NCBI RefSeq assembly: GCF_000427665.1
Contig: NZ_KE386572.1
Span: 1,405,117-1,469,116 of the forward strand
From: Geminicoccus roseus DSM 18922
Lineage (GTDB): Bacteria; Pseudomonadota; Alphaproteobacteria; Geminicoccales; Geminicoccaceae
Reading direction: 5' to 3'
DNA length: 64,000 bases
The notes beneath the pieces were generated by a model that had not been told where the DNA came from, made no database searches, and saw only the letters and a program-made list of their open reading frames with translations. The translations under genes were made by a program, and so were the position numbers. Position 1 is the stretch's first letter. The number at the start of each line of letters is the position of its first letter. Shown in pieces: positions 41,445-49,098 of the stretch.

Positions 41445-42612
41445 ACCGCTGCGGCTCGGGCTGTTCGCGGCGTTCGATCCGAGCTGGGGGGGCGGGGAGA
41501 GCTTTCTCCTCAACCTCCTGGAGGCGATCGGTCGCCGGCCCGAGGTGACGGTGCTGCTGCTTCACGGCCAGGACGCCAGTGCGGCGCGGGTCGCCCGCTG
41601 GCGCGCACTGGGCGCGCAGCCGCACCCGCTCGGCCAGCTCACCCGCCGCCAGCCGGCCTGGGTCGGGCGCAAGCTCGGCGAGTATCTCGACCTGCCCTGG
41701 CTGGACGGCTTCGACCGTGCGCTACGCGGCCTGGTCGACGTCACCTTCCTGCGGCCCCTGCCCTGCCGGGCGCCCTCGGTGCCCAACATCCACTGGATCC
41801 CGGACTTCCAGGAACGCCACCTGCCCGGGATGTTCAGCCCGGCGGAACAACGCTCGCGGGAGCGGGAGCATGGCCGGTTCCTGGCCCGCTCGGCGCTGAC
41901 CATCGTGCAGACCGAAGCGGCGGCCACCGAGCTGGCCGGCTGGTTCCCGATGCAGGCGGAACGCGCCCGTGTCCTGCCGTTCGCGGTGACCATCCCGCCG
42001 CGCACGCTGATCGCCGATCCTTTGGACGTGCTGGAGCCCTACGGGCTGCCGGAGCGCTTCGTGTACCTGCCGGGCCAGCTCTGGCGGCACAAGAACCACG
42101 CGCTGGCGGTCGAGGCGCTGGCGGCGGTGCCTGGCCTGACCGTGGTGTCATCGGGCCATCTGATCGACTACCGCGCGCCGCAGCACGGGGTGGCGCTGCG
42201 CGCCCGGATCGCCGAGCTGGGGCTGGCGGAGCGGTTCCGGCTGCTGGGCCCGGTGCCGCTGGACGTGGTGTTCGCGCTGCACCGCCGGGCGATGGCGCTG
42301 CTCAACCCGTCCCGCTTCGAGGGATGGAGCACCACGGTGGAGGAAGCCAAGGCGCTGGGCCGCCCGCTGCTCCTGTCCGACATACGGACCCATCGTGCTC
42401 AGGCCCGGGACGACCGGTCCCTCTGGTTCGGGGTCGATGACGTCGAGGCACTGGCGCAGGCGCTCACCACCATCCGCGACGCGGGCCGGCCGGGGCCGGA
42501 CGTGATGGCCGAGGCCCATGCCCTGGACCGCTACGAGCAGGAGCGGGGCCGGTTCGGCCGCGGCTTCGTGCAGATCGTCGAGGCGGCAGCGGCAGGATGT
42601 CCGCCAGGCTGA
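41437..42612 (+). CDS. GT4-family glycosyltransferase of the glycan locus
   Basis: A 391-residue GT-B glycosyltransferase. VYLPGQLWRHKNHALAVEAL starts the C-terminal domain, and SRFEGWSTTVEEAKALGRPLLLSD is the EX7E donor-binding motif. The start is GTG 41437, an eight-base overlap GTGCCTGA with the transketolase. It shares WRHKN and SRFEGWS..VEEAK..GRPLLLS with the GT4 at 56988, so the two are paralogues adding related sugars (inference). Cytosolic side of the inner membrane. Confidence 0.88.
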   Translation: MPEPLRLGLFAAFDPSWGGGESFLLNLLEAIGRRPEVTVLLLHGQDASAARVARWRALGAQPHPLGQLTRRQPAWVGRKLGEYLDLPWLDGFDRALRGLVDVTFLRPLPCRAPSVPNIHWIPDFQERHLPGMFSPAEQRSREREHGRFLARSALTIVQTEAAATELAGWFPMQAERARVLPFAVTIPPRTLIADPLDVLEPYGLPERFVYLPGQLWRHKNHALAVEALAAVPGLTVVSSGHLIDYRAPQHGVALRARIAELGLAERFRLLGPVPLDVVFALHRRAMALLNPSRFEGWSTTVEEAKALGRPLLLSDIRTHRAQARDDRSLWFGVDDVEALAQALTTIRDAGRPGPDVMAEAHALDRYEQERGRFGRGFVQIVEAAAAGCPPG

Positions 42613-42809
42613 GCACCAACCCGGCCCCCTGTCGCCTCCTGGCTCTTGGCCTGCTCAAGGCCCGCGCCTCCATCCGCTCCCTGGATCCTGTTTATCCTTG
42701 AGGCACGGCGGGAAATACACCTAGATCGATGCTGATCTGCGCAGCCGAGGCTGCCGGCTCCTGGGGTCGGCCTGATGGCCGTCTCACCGTCATGGGAGGA
42801 ATCGTCGCA

Positions 42810-43673
42810 ATGACGCTTGTTCTAGGCAGCGAGGCATTGGGATCCAACCGTATCGTCCATCCGACCGATCTCACCCTGCTGAGCGAGACGGCGTTCGCCC
42901 ATGCCCTGGCGCTCACGCTTGCCTGCAAGGGGCATCTGGCGATCGTCCATGCGGCGGATCCGGATGCCGACCGGGACCCGGACTGGACGTCATTTCCGGG
43001 CGTGCGATCCATGCTGGGCAGGTGGGGCCTGATCGGGCCGGATGTGCCCCGCACCGCCATCGCGGAGCGGCTGGGCATCCGGGTCGCGAAGGAGCTGATC
43101 CCGGCTGCCAATCCGATCGAGGCGCTCGACCGACTTCTCGAGCAGAAGGGCTGCGACCTCCTGGTGCTGGCGACCCGTGCCCGAGGAGGATTGGCGCGGC
43201 TCCTGCACGGCTCCATCGCCGAGCAGCTGGCCCGCCGCACGGACGCGCCGGCCCTGTTCCTTCCGCCCGAGGGCAGCGGTTTCGTCGATGCCGACACGGG
43301 GGCTGCCCGGCTGCGGAACATCCTGATCCCGGTCGACGGCGCGACGCCACGGGACGACGCGGTTAGCCTCGCCTTGAGCCTCAGTGACGCGCTGGGATGT
43401 CAGGACGCGCTGGTGCACCTGCTTCATGTCGGGCCGGCCGACCAGGCGCCGACCGTGACGGTCGAGGCCAAGCACGAGGCGCGCCTGCGGCGGGCCAACG
43501 CCAACGGTGCTGTCGTACCTGGAATTGTCGAGGCGGCCGCACGGATCGACCCAGACCTGATCGTCATGGCGACCCATGGCCATGACGACGTGCTCGACGG
43601 ATTGCGCGGCAGCACCACCGAGCAGGTGCTGCGTCAGGCAGGACGGGCGGTGCTGGCCGTGCCGGTCCTCTAG
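42810..43673 (+). CDS. Universal stress protein, two tandem Usp domains
   Basis: 287 residues with two UspA-type folds. The first (about 12-150) has RIVHPTDLTLLSETAFAHALAL, then LVLATRARGGLARLLHGSIAEQLARR, the ATP-binding GxxG-9-GS-like motif. The second (about 170-287) starts RNILIPVDGATPRDDAV and ends LIVMATHGHDDVLDGLRGSTTEQVLRQAG. Such tandem proteins bind ATP or act in stress and growth arrest. ATG 42810 is used because GGAGG stands ten bases before; upstream in-frame starts exist at 42729 and 42792. Confidence 0.9.
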   Translation: MTLVLGSEALGSNRIVHPTDLTLLSETAFAHALALTLACKGHLAIVHAADPDADRDPDWTSFPGVRSMLGRWGLIGPDVPRTAIAERLGIRVAKELIPAANPIEALDRLLEQKGCDLLVLATRARGGLARLLHGSIAEQLARRTDAPALFLPPEGSGFVDADTGAARLRNILIPVDGATPRDDAVSLALSLSDALGCQDALVHLLHVGPADQAPTVTVEAKHEARLRRANANGAVVPGIVEAAARIDPDLIVMATHGHDDVLDGLRGSTTEQVLRQAGRAVLAVPVL

Positions 43674-43711
43674 ATCATGGCTGCGGAGCCGGCGAGCATG
43701 TGGTGACGTGA

Positions 43712-43739
43712 GTTCGGCGGAAGGGATCTTCCGCCGAAC
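43712..43739. terminator. Perfect 12-bp hairpin between convergent genes
   Basis: GTTCGGCGGAAG (43712-43723) and its exact complement at 43728-43739 enclose the four-base loop GGAT. It lies between the Usp stop (43673) and the oxygenase stop (43748), as a two-way transcription end would. There is no T run on either side, so termination may need Rho or the hairpin may only protect mRNA ends. Confidence 0.6.
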
Positions 43740-43747
43740 CCAAGCCG

Positions 43748-44809
43748 CTAGGCGGCGGTGTTCTGCTGGATGAAGCCGAGATTGGCCTCGCGGATCTTCT
43801 TGGCGGCCTCGTCATAGAGGAAGGGCAGGAAGGCATAGCGCCGGCCGCTGGTGACCGGCGTGGCCTCGTGCAGGAGCGAGCAGGAGAACACCACCGCACC
43901 GCCGGATGGCGCACGATAGGTGCGGCGGCCGAACTCCGGGAAGCGCAGGTCGCCGCCCTCGTACTCGTCAGCGTTCAGGTTGACCGAGACGGCGAAGCGG
44001 CGGTGCGCGGTGCCCTTGGTGGTGTTGTCGCGGTGCGCGCGGAAGTGACCACCTTCCTCGGCCGCGTAGCAGGCGACGATGTAGCGCTCCATCCGGGTGA
44101 CCTCGAACTGGAACGACTTCTTGATCTCCGGCACGACCCGGCGGGTGAAGCGCGCCTGGATCGCGCGGGTGATCTGCTGGTCGCCGATGGTCCAGTCGCT
44201 GCGGACCTTGTGGCTCCGGTCCTTCACCTCGACGGTCTTGCCGTCGATCTCGCGCATGAAGCCGCTCTCCCTGCCGCCATGGGTTTCGTAGCCCTGGATC
44301 AGCATCCGGCAGAACTCCGGCTCGAACACCTGCGGGATCACCAGGACCGGCGCATGGGCCAGCATGGGCGGCAGGGAGTCCACCCGCGGCGCCGCCCCGA
44401 GGAAGTCGAGCACCGCCTGGGCATGCCTAGCCGGCTCCGGCTCGCGGATCTCGGCCATGATCTGCAGGCGTGGGCTGATCACGATGGTGGTGAGGTCGCC
44501 TGGCCGCGCCACGAACTGCCCGGCCACCGCATCCTCGTAGTCCCAGAAGGCGCGCACGCCCGGGATGCGCAGTGGCAGGCGCTGGGCTTCCTCGTCCTGG
44601 GCGTCGTTGGTGACCAGGAACAGGCTGGCATGGTTGTCGTCGAACAAGGACGAGCCTGCCAGGGCAGGGGCGAGGGCCGCGGCCCTGGGATCGGCCATGC
44701 CCGGGATGAAGGTGAGCACCAGCCAGCGGCCCGCGATCGTGTCGATCTTCAGCGCGGGCGAATTGGACGAACGTGCCACGAACACCGGGCAAGGATCGCC
44801 GACGGCCAT
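43748..44809 (-). CDS. 2-oxoglutarate/Fe(II) oxygenase (P4Hc type) with redoxin-like N-terminal domain
   Basis: 353 residues in two domains. Residues 1-140 look like a peroxiredoxin/redoxin fold (GDPCPVFVARSS, GRWLVLTFIPGM, IVISP) but the peroxidatic Cys is missing where the family expects it. Residues 160-350 are a prolyl-4-hydroxylase-type oxygenase: Fe ligands His259, Asp261 (HFRAHRDN) and His314, with an SGRRYAF Arg for 2-oxoglutarate. It may hydroxylate protein or peptide residues. ATG 44809 has AAGGAG nine bases before; GTG 44839 is possible. Alone, converging on the Usp gene. Confidence 0.88.
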   Translation of the reverse strand: MAVGDPCPVFVARSSNSPALKIDTIAGRWLVLTFIPGMADPRAAALAPALAGSSLFDDNHASLFLVTNDAQDEEAQRLPLRIPGVRAFWDYEDAVAGQFVARPGDLTTIVISPRLQIMAEIREPEPARHAQAVLDFLGAAPRVDSLPPMLAHAPVLVIPQVFEPEFCRMLIQGYETHGGRESGFMREIDGKTVEVKDRSHKVRSDWTIGDQQITRAIQARFTRRVVPEIKKSFQFEVTRMERYIVACYAAEEGGHFRAHRDNTTKGTAHRRFAVSVNLNADEYEGGDLRFPEFGRRTYRAPSGGAVVFSCSLLHEATPVTSGRRYAFLPFLYDEAAKKIREANLGFIQQNTAA

Positions 44810-44957
44810 CTCCGAACACTCCTTCGCATGGTCCAGCACTCAGGTAGATTACCACCCGTCCATGCCTGTCAATGACAAGGCGCGACAGGAGCGGCGGCGT
44901 CGCATCGACTGCATCCCCAAGAGCGCAGCTGCGCCGGCCGGATCTTCGCCAGGATCG

Positions 44958-45671
44958 TCAGCGCAGCGCCATCCGGGCGGCCTGCACATCCTCCAGCACC
45001 GCCGAGCGGGTCTGCCGGCGGACCAGGATCGCCATGATGAAGAGCAGGGCCGGCGGCACGATCAGCGGATCGATGAACCAGGCGAACCCGGCCAGGCCGA
45101 AATAATAGGCGCGCAGGCCATGGTTGAAGTCCTGGGCGGCGCGGCTGAAATGCTTGGCGTAGATCACCGACAGCTTGCCGATGAGCGCCTCGGGCAGGGG
45201 TGCCGGAGGAGCGGCGCCGAACATGGCGATCATGTAGTTGTACTGGCGGATCGCCCAGGTGAACTTGAAGAACCCGTAGACGAAGATCATCAGGATCACG
45301 ACGGTCTTGAGCTGGGTGATCCAGACGGTCGGCGGGTGGTCGACCAGGAACTGCCCCACCGTGTCGACGATCGCCCCGGCATTCGCCAGCGCGCCGAACA
45401 GGGCGCCGATCACCAGGACCGTGGTGGAAGCGAAGAACGAGGCGCTGGAGATGACGTGGCCGACCAGCGCCGCATCGGTGATGCGGTTCTCGCGCCTGAG
45501 CATCGAGACCATCCAGGCGCAGCGGATCTCGACCATCGTGTCGTTCAGCGTGGCGCGCGAATGGCCCAGGACGGCCAGCAGGATCGGGTAGGACAGCCAG
45601 CCGCCGACCAGCATGCCGAACGCCACGACATCGGCCCAGCGGCTGAGGAAAAGGGTCGCGTCGGCGGGCAT
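44958..45671 (-). CDS. DUF599-family membrane protein
   Basis: 237 residues with four hydrophobic segments (about 15-37, 73-99, 119-138 and 193-218), the DUF599 (PF04654) layout. YPILLAVLGHSRATLNDTMVEIRCAWMVSMLRRENRI is the family's conserved cytosolic segment after helix one. Function unknown. It lies 148 bases from the oxygenase and is not tightly linked. ATG 45671 is a clear start. Confidence 0.85.
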   Translation of the reverse strand: MPADATLFLSRWADVVAFGMLVGGWLSYPILLAVLGHSRATLNDTMVEIRCAWMVSMLRRENRITDAALVGHVISSASFFASTTVLVIGALFGALANAGAIVDTVGQFLVDHPPTVWITQLKTVVILMIFVYGFFKFTWAIRQYNYMIAMFGAAPPAPLPEALIGKLSVIYAKHFSRAAQDFNHGLRAYYFGLAGFAWFIDPLIVPPALLFIMAILVRRQTRSAVLEDVQAARMALR

Positions 45672-45730
45672 GGCGGCACTCGGATCGGGGCGGCGCGGGC
45701 GTCCGGTGGTAGCCTAGCCGCCGGCAGCCG

Positions 45731-46141
45731 TCACGGCCGGTCCGCCTGCGGCCAGTGGCCGGGCGCGTCCGGGTCGATGGTCTCGTAGTCGGCCCGATCG
45801 GCGACATAGATGTGCCGGTCGATCACGAGGCCGCTCGGCTGGTCGATCGAGCCCGCGCTGAACGAGATGTGGCGGCCATGGGCCGGCTTCCAGAACATCA
45901 CCGAGCCGCACACCGAGCAGAAGCCGCGCTCGGCCTGGTCCGACGAGCGGTACCAGGTCAGCCGCTCCGCGCCGGTGATCGCGATGCTCTCGGTCGGCGC
46001 GTCGGTATAGGCGCCGAGATAGCCATGGGCGCGCCGGCACTGCCCGCAATGGCAGACCGAGATCGGCCCGACCTCGCCCGTCACCCGGTAGCGGACCGCG
46101 CCGCACAGACAGCCACCGGTGATCGCCGCATCCGTGCTCAT
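45731..46141 (-). CDS. GFA-family (glutathione-dependent formaldehyde-activating type) zinc protein
   Basis: 136 residues of the GFA/CENP-V fold. Zinc ligands lie in GGCLCGAVRY (about 10-19), CHCGQCRRAHG (30-40) and FCSVCGS (near 74). Family members were named for S-hydroxymethylglutathione formation, but most have no proven substrate. ATG 46141 starts MSTDAAITG with GAGG just before; an in-frame start at 46177 would add twelve residues. No formaldehyde dehydrogenase is adjacent, so formaldehyde use is unproven. Divergent from the urate oxidase gene by 72 bases. Confidence 0.88.
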   Translation of the reverse strand: MSTDAAITGGCLCGAVRYRVTGEVGPISVCHCGQCRRAHGYLGAYTDAPTESIAITGAERLTWYRSSDQAERGFCSVCGSVMFWKPAHGRHISFSAGSIDQPSGLVIDRHIYVADRADYETIDPDAPGHWPQADRP

Positions 46142-46213
46142 TGCCTCGATGCCCTCGCCTGCCCAGACTGACGGCACGACCTTAGATCAGCCGCCTCCGG
46201 AGGGCCAAGCCGC

Positions 46214-47068
46214 ATGACGCTCGTTCGCAAGACCTACGGCAAGGGCCGCGTCCGTGTCCTGCGCGTCCGGCGCGAGGTGCCGGGCCGGCCGGAAGGATGG
46301 CACGAGGTGCGCGAGACCAGCGTGGACGCCATGGTCACGGGCGACTTCGCCGAGACTTTCACCAAGGCCGACAACTCGAAGTCGATCTGCACCGACACCA
46401 TCAAGAACATCGTCAACATCGTGGCGCGGGAGAATATCGCCTTCGGCAACGAGGCGTTCTGCGCCGCCATCGCGCGCCGGCTGCTCGACGAGTACCGGAT
46501 GCTGGACGGCGCCGTCGTGACCGGGCACGAGACGGTATGGCGCCGGATCGTGTCGGAGGGCCAGGAGCAGCCGCACGGCTTCGTCCTGGATGGCAACGGC
46601 CGCCCGTTCGCCCGGGTCACGATGACCCACGCCAGCACAGTGACCGAATCCGGCATCGACGGCTTCACCTTCCTGAAGTCGACCGGCTCGGGCTGGGCCG
46701 GCTACGTCAAGGAGCCGTTCACGACGCTGAAGGAGACCGACGACCGGATCGCCTCGACCGCGATGAACGCGTCCTGGCGCTGGCACAGCGTGCCTTCCGA
46801 CTACGACCAGGCCCGCCAGGCGATCCTGGACACGATGCTCCGGGTGTTCGCCGGCACCTACAGCCGCAGCATCCAGGACAGCCTGTACCGCATGGGCAAG
46901 GCGGCGCTGGAGGCGGTCCCGGAAGTCGAGGAGATCAGCCTCGCCTGCCCGAACAAGCACTACATCCCGATCAACCTGGAGCCGTTCGGCCTGGACAACG
47001 ACAACCAGGTCTTCACCGCCACCGACGAGCCGCACGGCCAGATCGAGTGCACGGTCGGGCGGAGCTGA
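46214..47068 (+). CDS. Urate oxidase (cofactor-free uricase)
   Basis: Oxidises urate with O2 to 5-hydroxyisourate in purine breakdown; needs no metal or cofactor. 284 residues are close to the usual 290-300. KTYGKGRVRVLRV has the catalytic Lys; the Thr of FTKADNSKSICTDTIKNIVN belongs to the active-site TDxxKN motif, and the late HYIPINLEPFGLDNDNQVF holds the urate-binding Asn region. GGAGG precedes ATG 46214. No other purine genes (puuD, hiuH, allantoinase) are in the window, so it is a detached gene of the pathway. Confidence 0.94.
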   Translation: MTLVRKTYGKGRVRVLRVRREVPGRPEGWHEVRETSVDAMVTGDFAETFTKADNSKSICTDTIKNIVNIVARENIAFGNEAFCAAIARRLLDEYRMLDGAVVTGHETVWRRIVSEGQEQPHGFVLDGNGRPFARVTMTHASTVTESGIDGFTFLKSTGSGWAGYVKEPFTTLKETDDRIASTAMNASWRWHSVPSDYDQARQAILDTMLRVFAGTYSRSIQDSLYRMGKAALEAVPEVEEISLACPNKHYIPINLEPFGLDNDNQVFTATDEPHGQIECTVGRS

Positions 47069-47158
47069 AGCCCGTCTGATGCCGCCCCGGCCGGGGCCGT
47101 GTCGCTGTTCCGCCCCGGGTCCTCGGGTTCGTTCGTGTAAATGGGGATCTGCCTGCCG

Positions 47159-47632
47159 ATGACGATCCGCACCTATCGTCCTGCCGATGCGGCTTCGGTG
47201 ACCGACATCTACCGGCGAGCGGTCGAACGGATCGGCAGCCGCTACTACGAGGCGCGACAGGTGCGGGCCTGGGCGGCGCTGGCGCCGTCGCCGGAGCGGC
47301 TGGACGCCCTGACCAGCGACGGGCGGGTTCGTCTGGTCGCGGTGGATGAAGCGGACCGGCCCCTGGCCTTCGCCGACCTGGAAGCCAGGGGCCGCATCCA
47401 CTTCCTGTACTGCGCGCCGGAAGCAGCCGGGACCGGGGTCGCCTCGGCCCTGTATGAGGCGCTGGAACGGGCCGCTGGGGAGCGAGGCATCGACCGGCTG
47501 TGGGCGGAGGCCAGCGAGGCGGCGCGCCCCTTCTTCCTGGCCAAGGGCTTCGCCCTGGCTGGGCGGCGCGACTTCGAGGTGGCAGGAGTGCCGATCCACA
47601 ACTACGCGATGGAGAAGTCGCTGGCCGGCTGA
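47159..47632 (+). CDS. GNAT-family N-acetyltransferase
   Basis: 157 residues. The acetyl-CoA-binding motif A is CAPEAAGTGVASALYEALER, here with a weak Q/R-x-x-G-x-G/A fit (AAGTGVA); the N-terminal MTIRTYRPADAASVTDIYRRAVE and late RPFFLAKGFALAGRRDFEVAGVPIHNYAMEK complete the fold of the YafP/AaaT-like group. ATG 47159 follows GGGGAT; ATG 47141 in frame is possible. Acceptor unknown. It follows the urate oxidase gene by 90 bases. Confidence 0.86.
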   Translation: MTIRTYRPADAASVTDIYRRAVERIGSRYYEARQVRAWAALAPSPERLDALTSDGRVRLVAVDEADRPLAFADLEARGRIHFLYCAPEAAGTGVASALYEALERAAGERGIDRLWAEASEAARPFFLAKGFALAGRRDFEVAGVPIHNYAMEKSLAG

Positions 47633-47648
47633 GCCGGCGGCGAGACCG

Positions 47649-47918
47649 TCAGCCGTCGCTGCGCAGCGGCAGGCTGCTGTCCGCGGCGACCGGCCCGCAG
47701 TTCTCTTCCAGGAAATGCCAGGAGGCGTTGTTGAGCACCATCTCGCAGCGCGCCAGCTGATGCCGGCCATCGCGGATCAGGCAGACGATCTCGCCCTGCT
47801 TCGCGGTGCCTCCGGCATGGCGGCACAGGCAGGGCCGGGTGGAGGAGGCGGCATGCAGCGCCGGCGGCCAGCCGCCCAGGACCAGACCCGCTACCCAGAG
47901 CAGCACCCCGACCCGCAT
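47649..47918 (-). CDS. Small exported Cys-rich protein
   Basis: 89 residues with a clear signal peptide (MRVGVLLWVAGLVLGGWPPALHA). The mature 66-residue part has five Cys (TRPCLCRHAGG, EIVCLIRDG, LARCEMVL, EENC) and a conserved-looking WHFLEENC, suggesting disulfides in the periplasm. GGAGG precedes ATG 47918 with nine-base spacing. Too short for family assignment. It converges on the GNAT gene. Confidence 0.72.
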   Translation of the reverse strand: MRVGVLLWVAGLVLGGWPPALHAASSTRPCLCRHAGGTAKQGEIVCLIRDGRHQLARCEMVLNNASWHFLEENCGPVAADSSLPLRSDG

Positions 47919-48082
47919 GGGCTCTGTCCTCCAGCATTCGCGGTCGCATCGCCTCGACGCGACCCTCCAATGGAGCATGATCGCATGGATGGCCGGATGT
48001 GGTAAGGTCTGGCGACTTGGCGGCCGGCAGGTGCAGACAATGCTGGACTTGATGCCGTCTGGTCCGGTCAGGGAGAGCAAAG

Positions 48083-48379
48083 ATGTCCCATTTCGTCGCG
48101 CTGGTCAGCTACACGGACAAGGGTATCGCCCACATCAAGGATTCGCCCAGCCGCCTGGACAAGGCACGCGACCTCCTGCGCGAGATGGGCGGCGACTTCA
48201 AGCAGGTCTTCCTGACCATGGGCGGCTACGACATGGTCGTGGTCTACGAGGCGCCCGACGACGCCACCGCGGCGCGCTTCAGCCTGCGCCTGGGCATGTC
48301 GGGCTTCGTCCGCACCACCACGCTCAAGGCGTTCCCGGAGGCCGCCTACCGCGAGATCATCGGGCGGATCGACGAGTGA
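48083..48379 (+). CDS. GYD-domain protein
   Basis: 98 residues, PF08734. The family motif is FLTMGGYDMVVVYEAPDDATAARFSLRLG; it begins FVALVSYTDKGIAHIKDSPSRLD. A dimeric ferredoxin-like fold is expected; function unknown in the family. GGGAGAG precedes ATG 48083. Very conserved and complete. Confidence 0.93.
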   Translation: MSHFVALVSYTDKGIAHIKDSPSRLDKARDLLREMGGDFKQVFLTMGGYDMVVVYEAPDDATAARFSLRLGMSGFVRTTTLKAFPEAAYREIIGRIDE

Positions 48380-48414
48380 CCCGCCGCCGACCGATGATCC
48401 TGAAGGGATAGAGA

Positions 48415-48744
48415 TCAGGCGGGAGCCGTGCTCCGGCGCCGGCCGCCGACCTTGATGCGCGGCGCCAGGTCCTGCTGGGGCAGCTTGCGCGGCCGGCCGC
48501 GTCCCCGGGCGGGTGGCGCGGCCTCGACAGCCGGCGTCGCGGCGGCGGGTGGCGCGGCTGGCGGTGCCGCCGGCAGATCCGGCGCCGTTCGGGCGGGACG
48601 TTCGGCCGGAGCTACCGGACGCAGGAGCAGGCCATCGCCAACCAGCTCGATTTCCAGCTGATCGCCATGGGCGACATCCAAGTGCCGGCGGGCATGAACC
48701 GGCAGCGTCAGCCAGCCGTCGTAGTACAGATGGACAGTAGGCAT
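48415..48744 (-). CDS. AbrB/SpoVT-type DNA-binding protein with AT-hook tail
   Basis: 109 residues. The first 45 form a swapped-hairpin AbrB pattern (YDGWLTLPVHARRHLDVAHGDQLEIELVGDGLLLRP). A Pro/Ala linker (45-78) leads to a basic tail with GRGRPRK (81-87), an AT-hook core, then GGRRR. So the protein may bind DNA by both parts and act as a regulator or nucleoid-type protein. Its own upstream region is the AT-rich stretch at 48745-49098, an obvious target. No strong Shine-Dalgarno is seen. Confidence 0.78.
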   Translation of the reverse strand: MPTVHLYYDGWLTLPVHARRHLDVAHGDQLEIELVGDGLLLRPVAPAERPARTAPDLPAAPPAAPPAAATPAVEAAPPARGRGRPRKLPQQDLAPRIKVGGRRRSTAPA

Positions 48745-49098
48745 GCAGGTCTCTGTTTATTTGAGGGCGTTTCAATATAGCGAGATCAGCGATCTGATAC
48801 CAGATGGATTTATTCGACTGATCAACTGATACGGCTCAGAGTAAGTTTCAGAATGAATTTGCTACCCTGATAGTAGCTTGGCACCTCAAGATCATTATCC
48901 ACCAGATGGATTGAGCCGGCTGAAACAATCGATGTTCTGCCGAGCAAGTACCGGGAGGACATGCCGCTGTCCGCAGCGATCCCCGACACTTCCTGCAACG
49001 GAACCAAAAACATCAACCAGGACGTGTACTTTGGCCTGCCCACGTCCGGCATGGCCCGGGGCTGCCTGCCATCTCGGCCATGACTGCTGCTGGGCTGG
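48745..49098. promoter_or_regulatory. AT-rich non-coding stretch upstream of the AbrB-type gene
   Basis: 354 bases, markedly richer in A+T in its first half than the rest of the window. It holds a 12-base direct repeat ACCAGATGGATT (48799-48810 and 48901-48912) and the small dyad ATCTG-ATAC-CAGAT inside the first copy. A 98-codon open frame on the minus strand (48822-49118) gives a low-complexity-free but unrecognised product and has no good start site; I do not call it. Best read as a regulatory or nucleoid-protein-bound region, or a decayed acquired segment. Confidence 0.5.
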
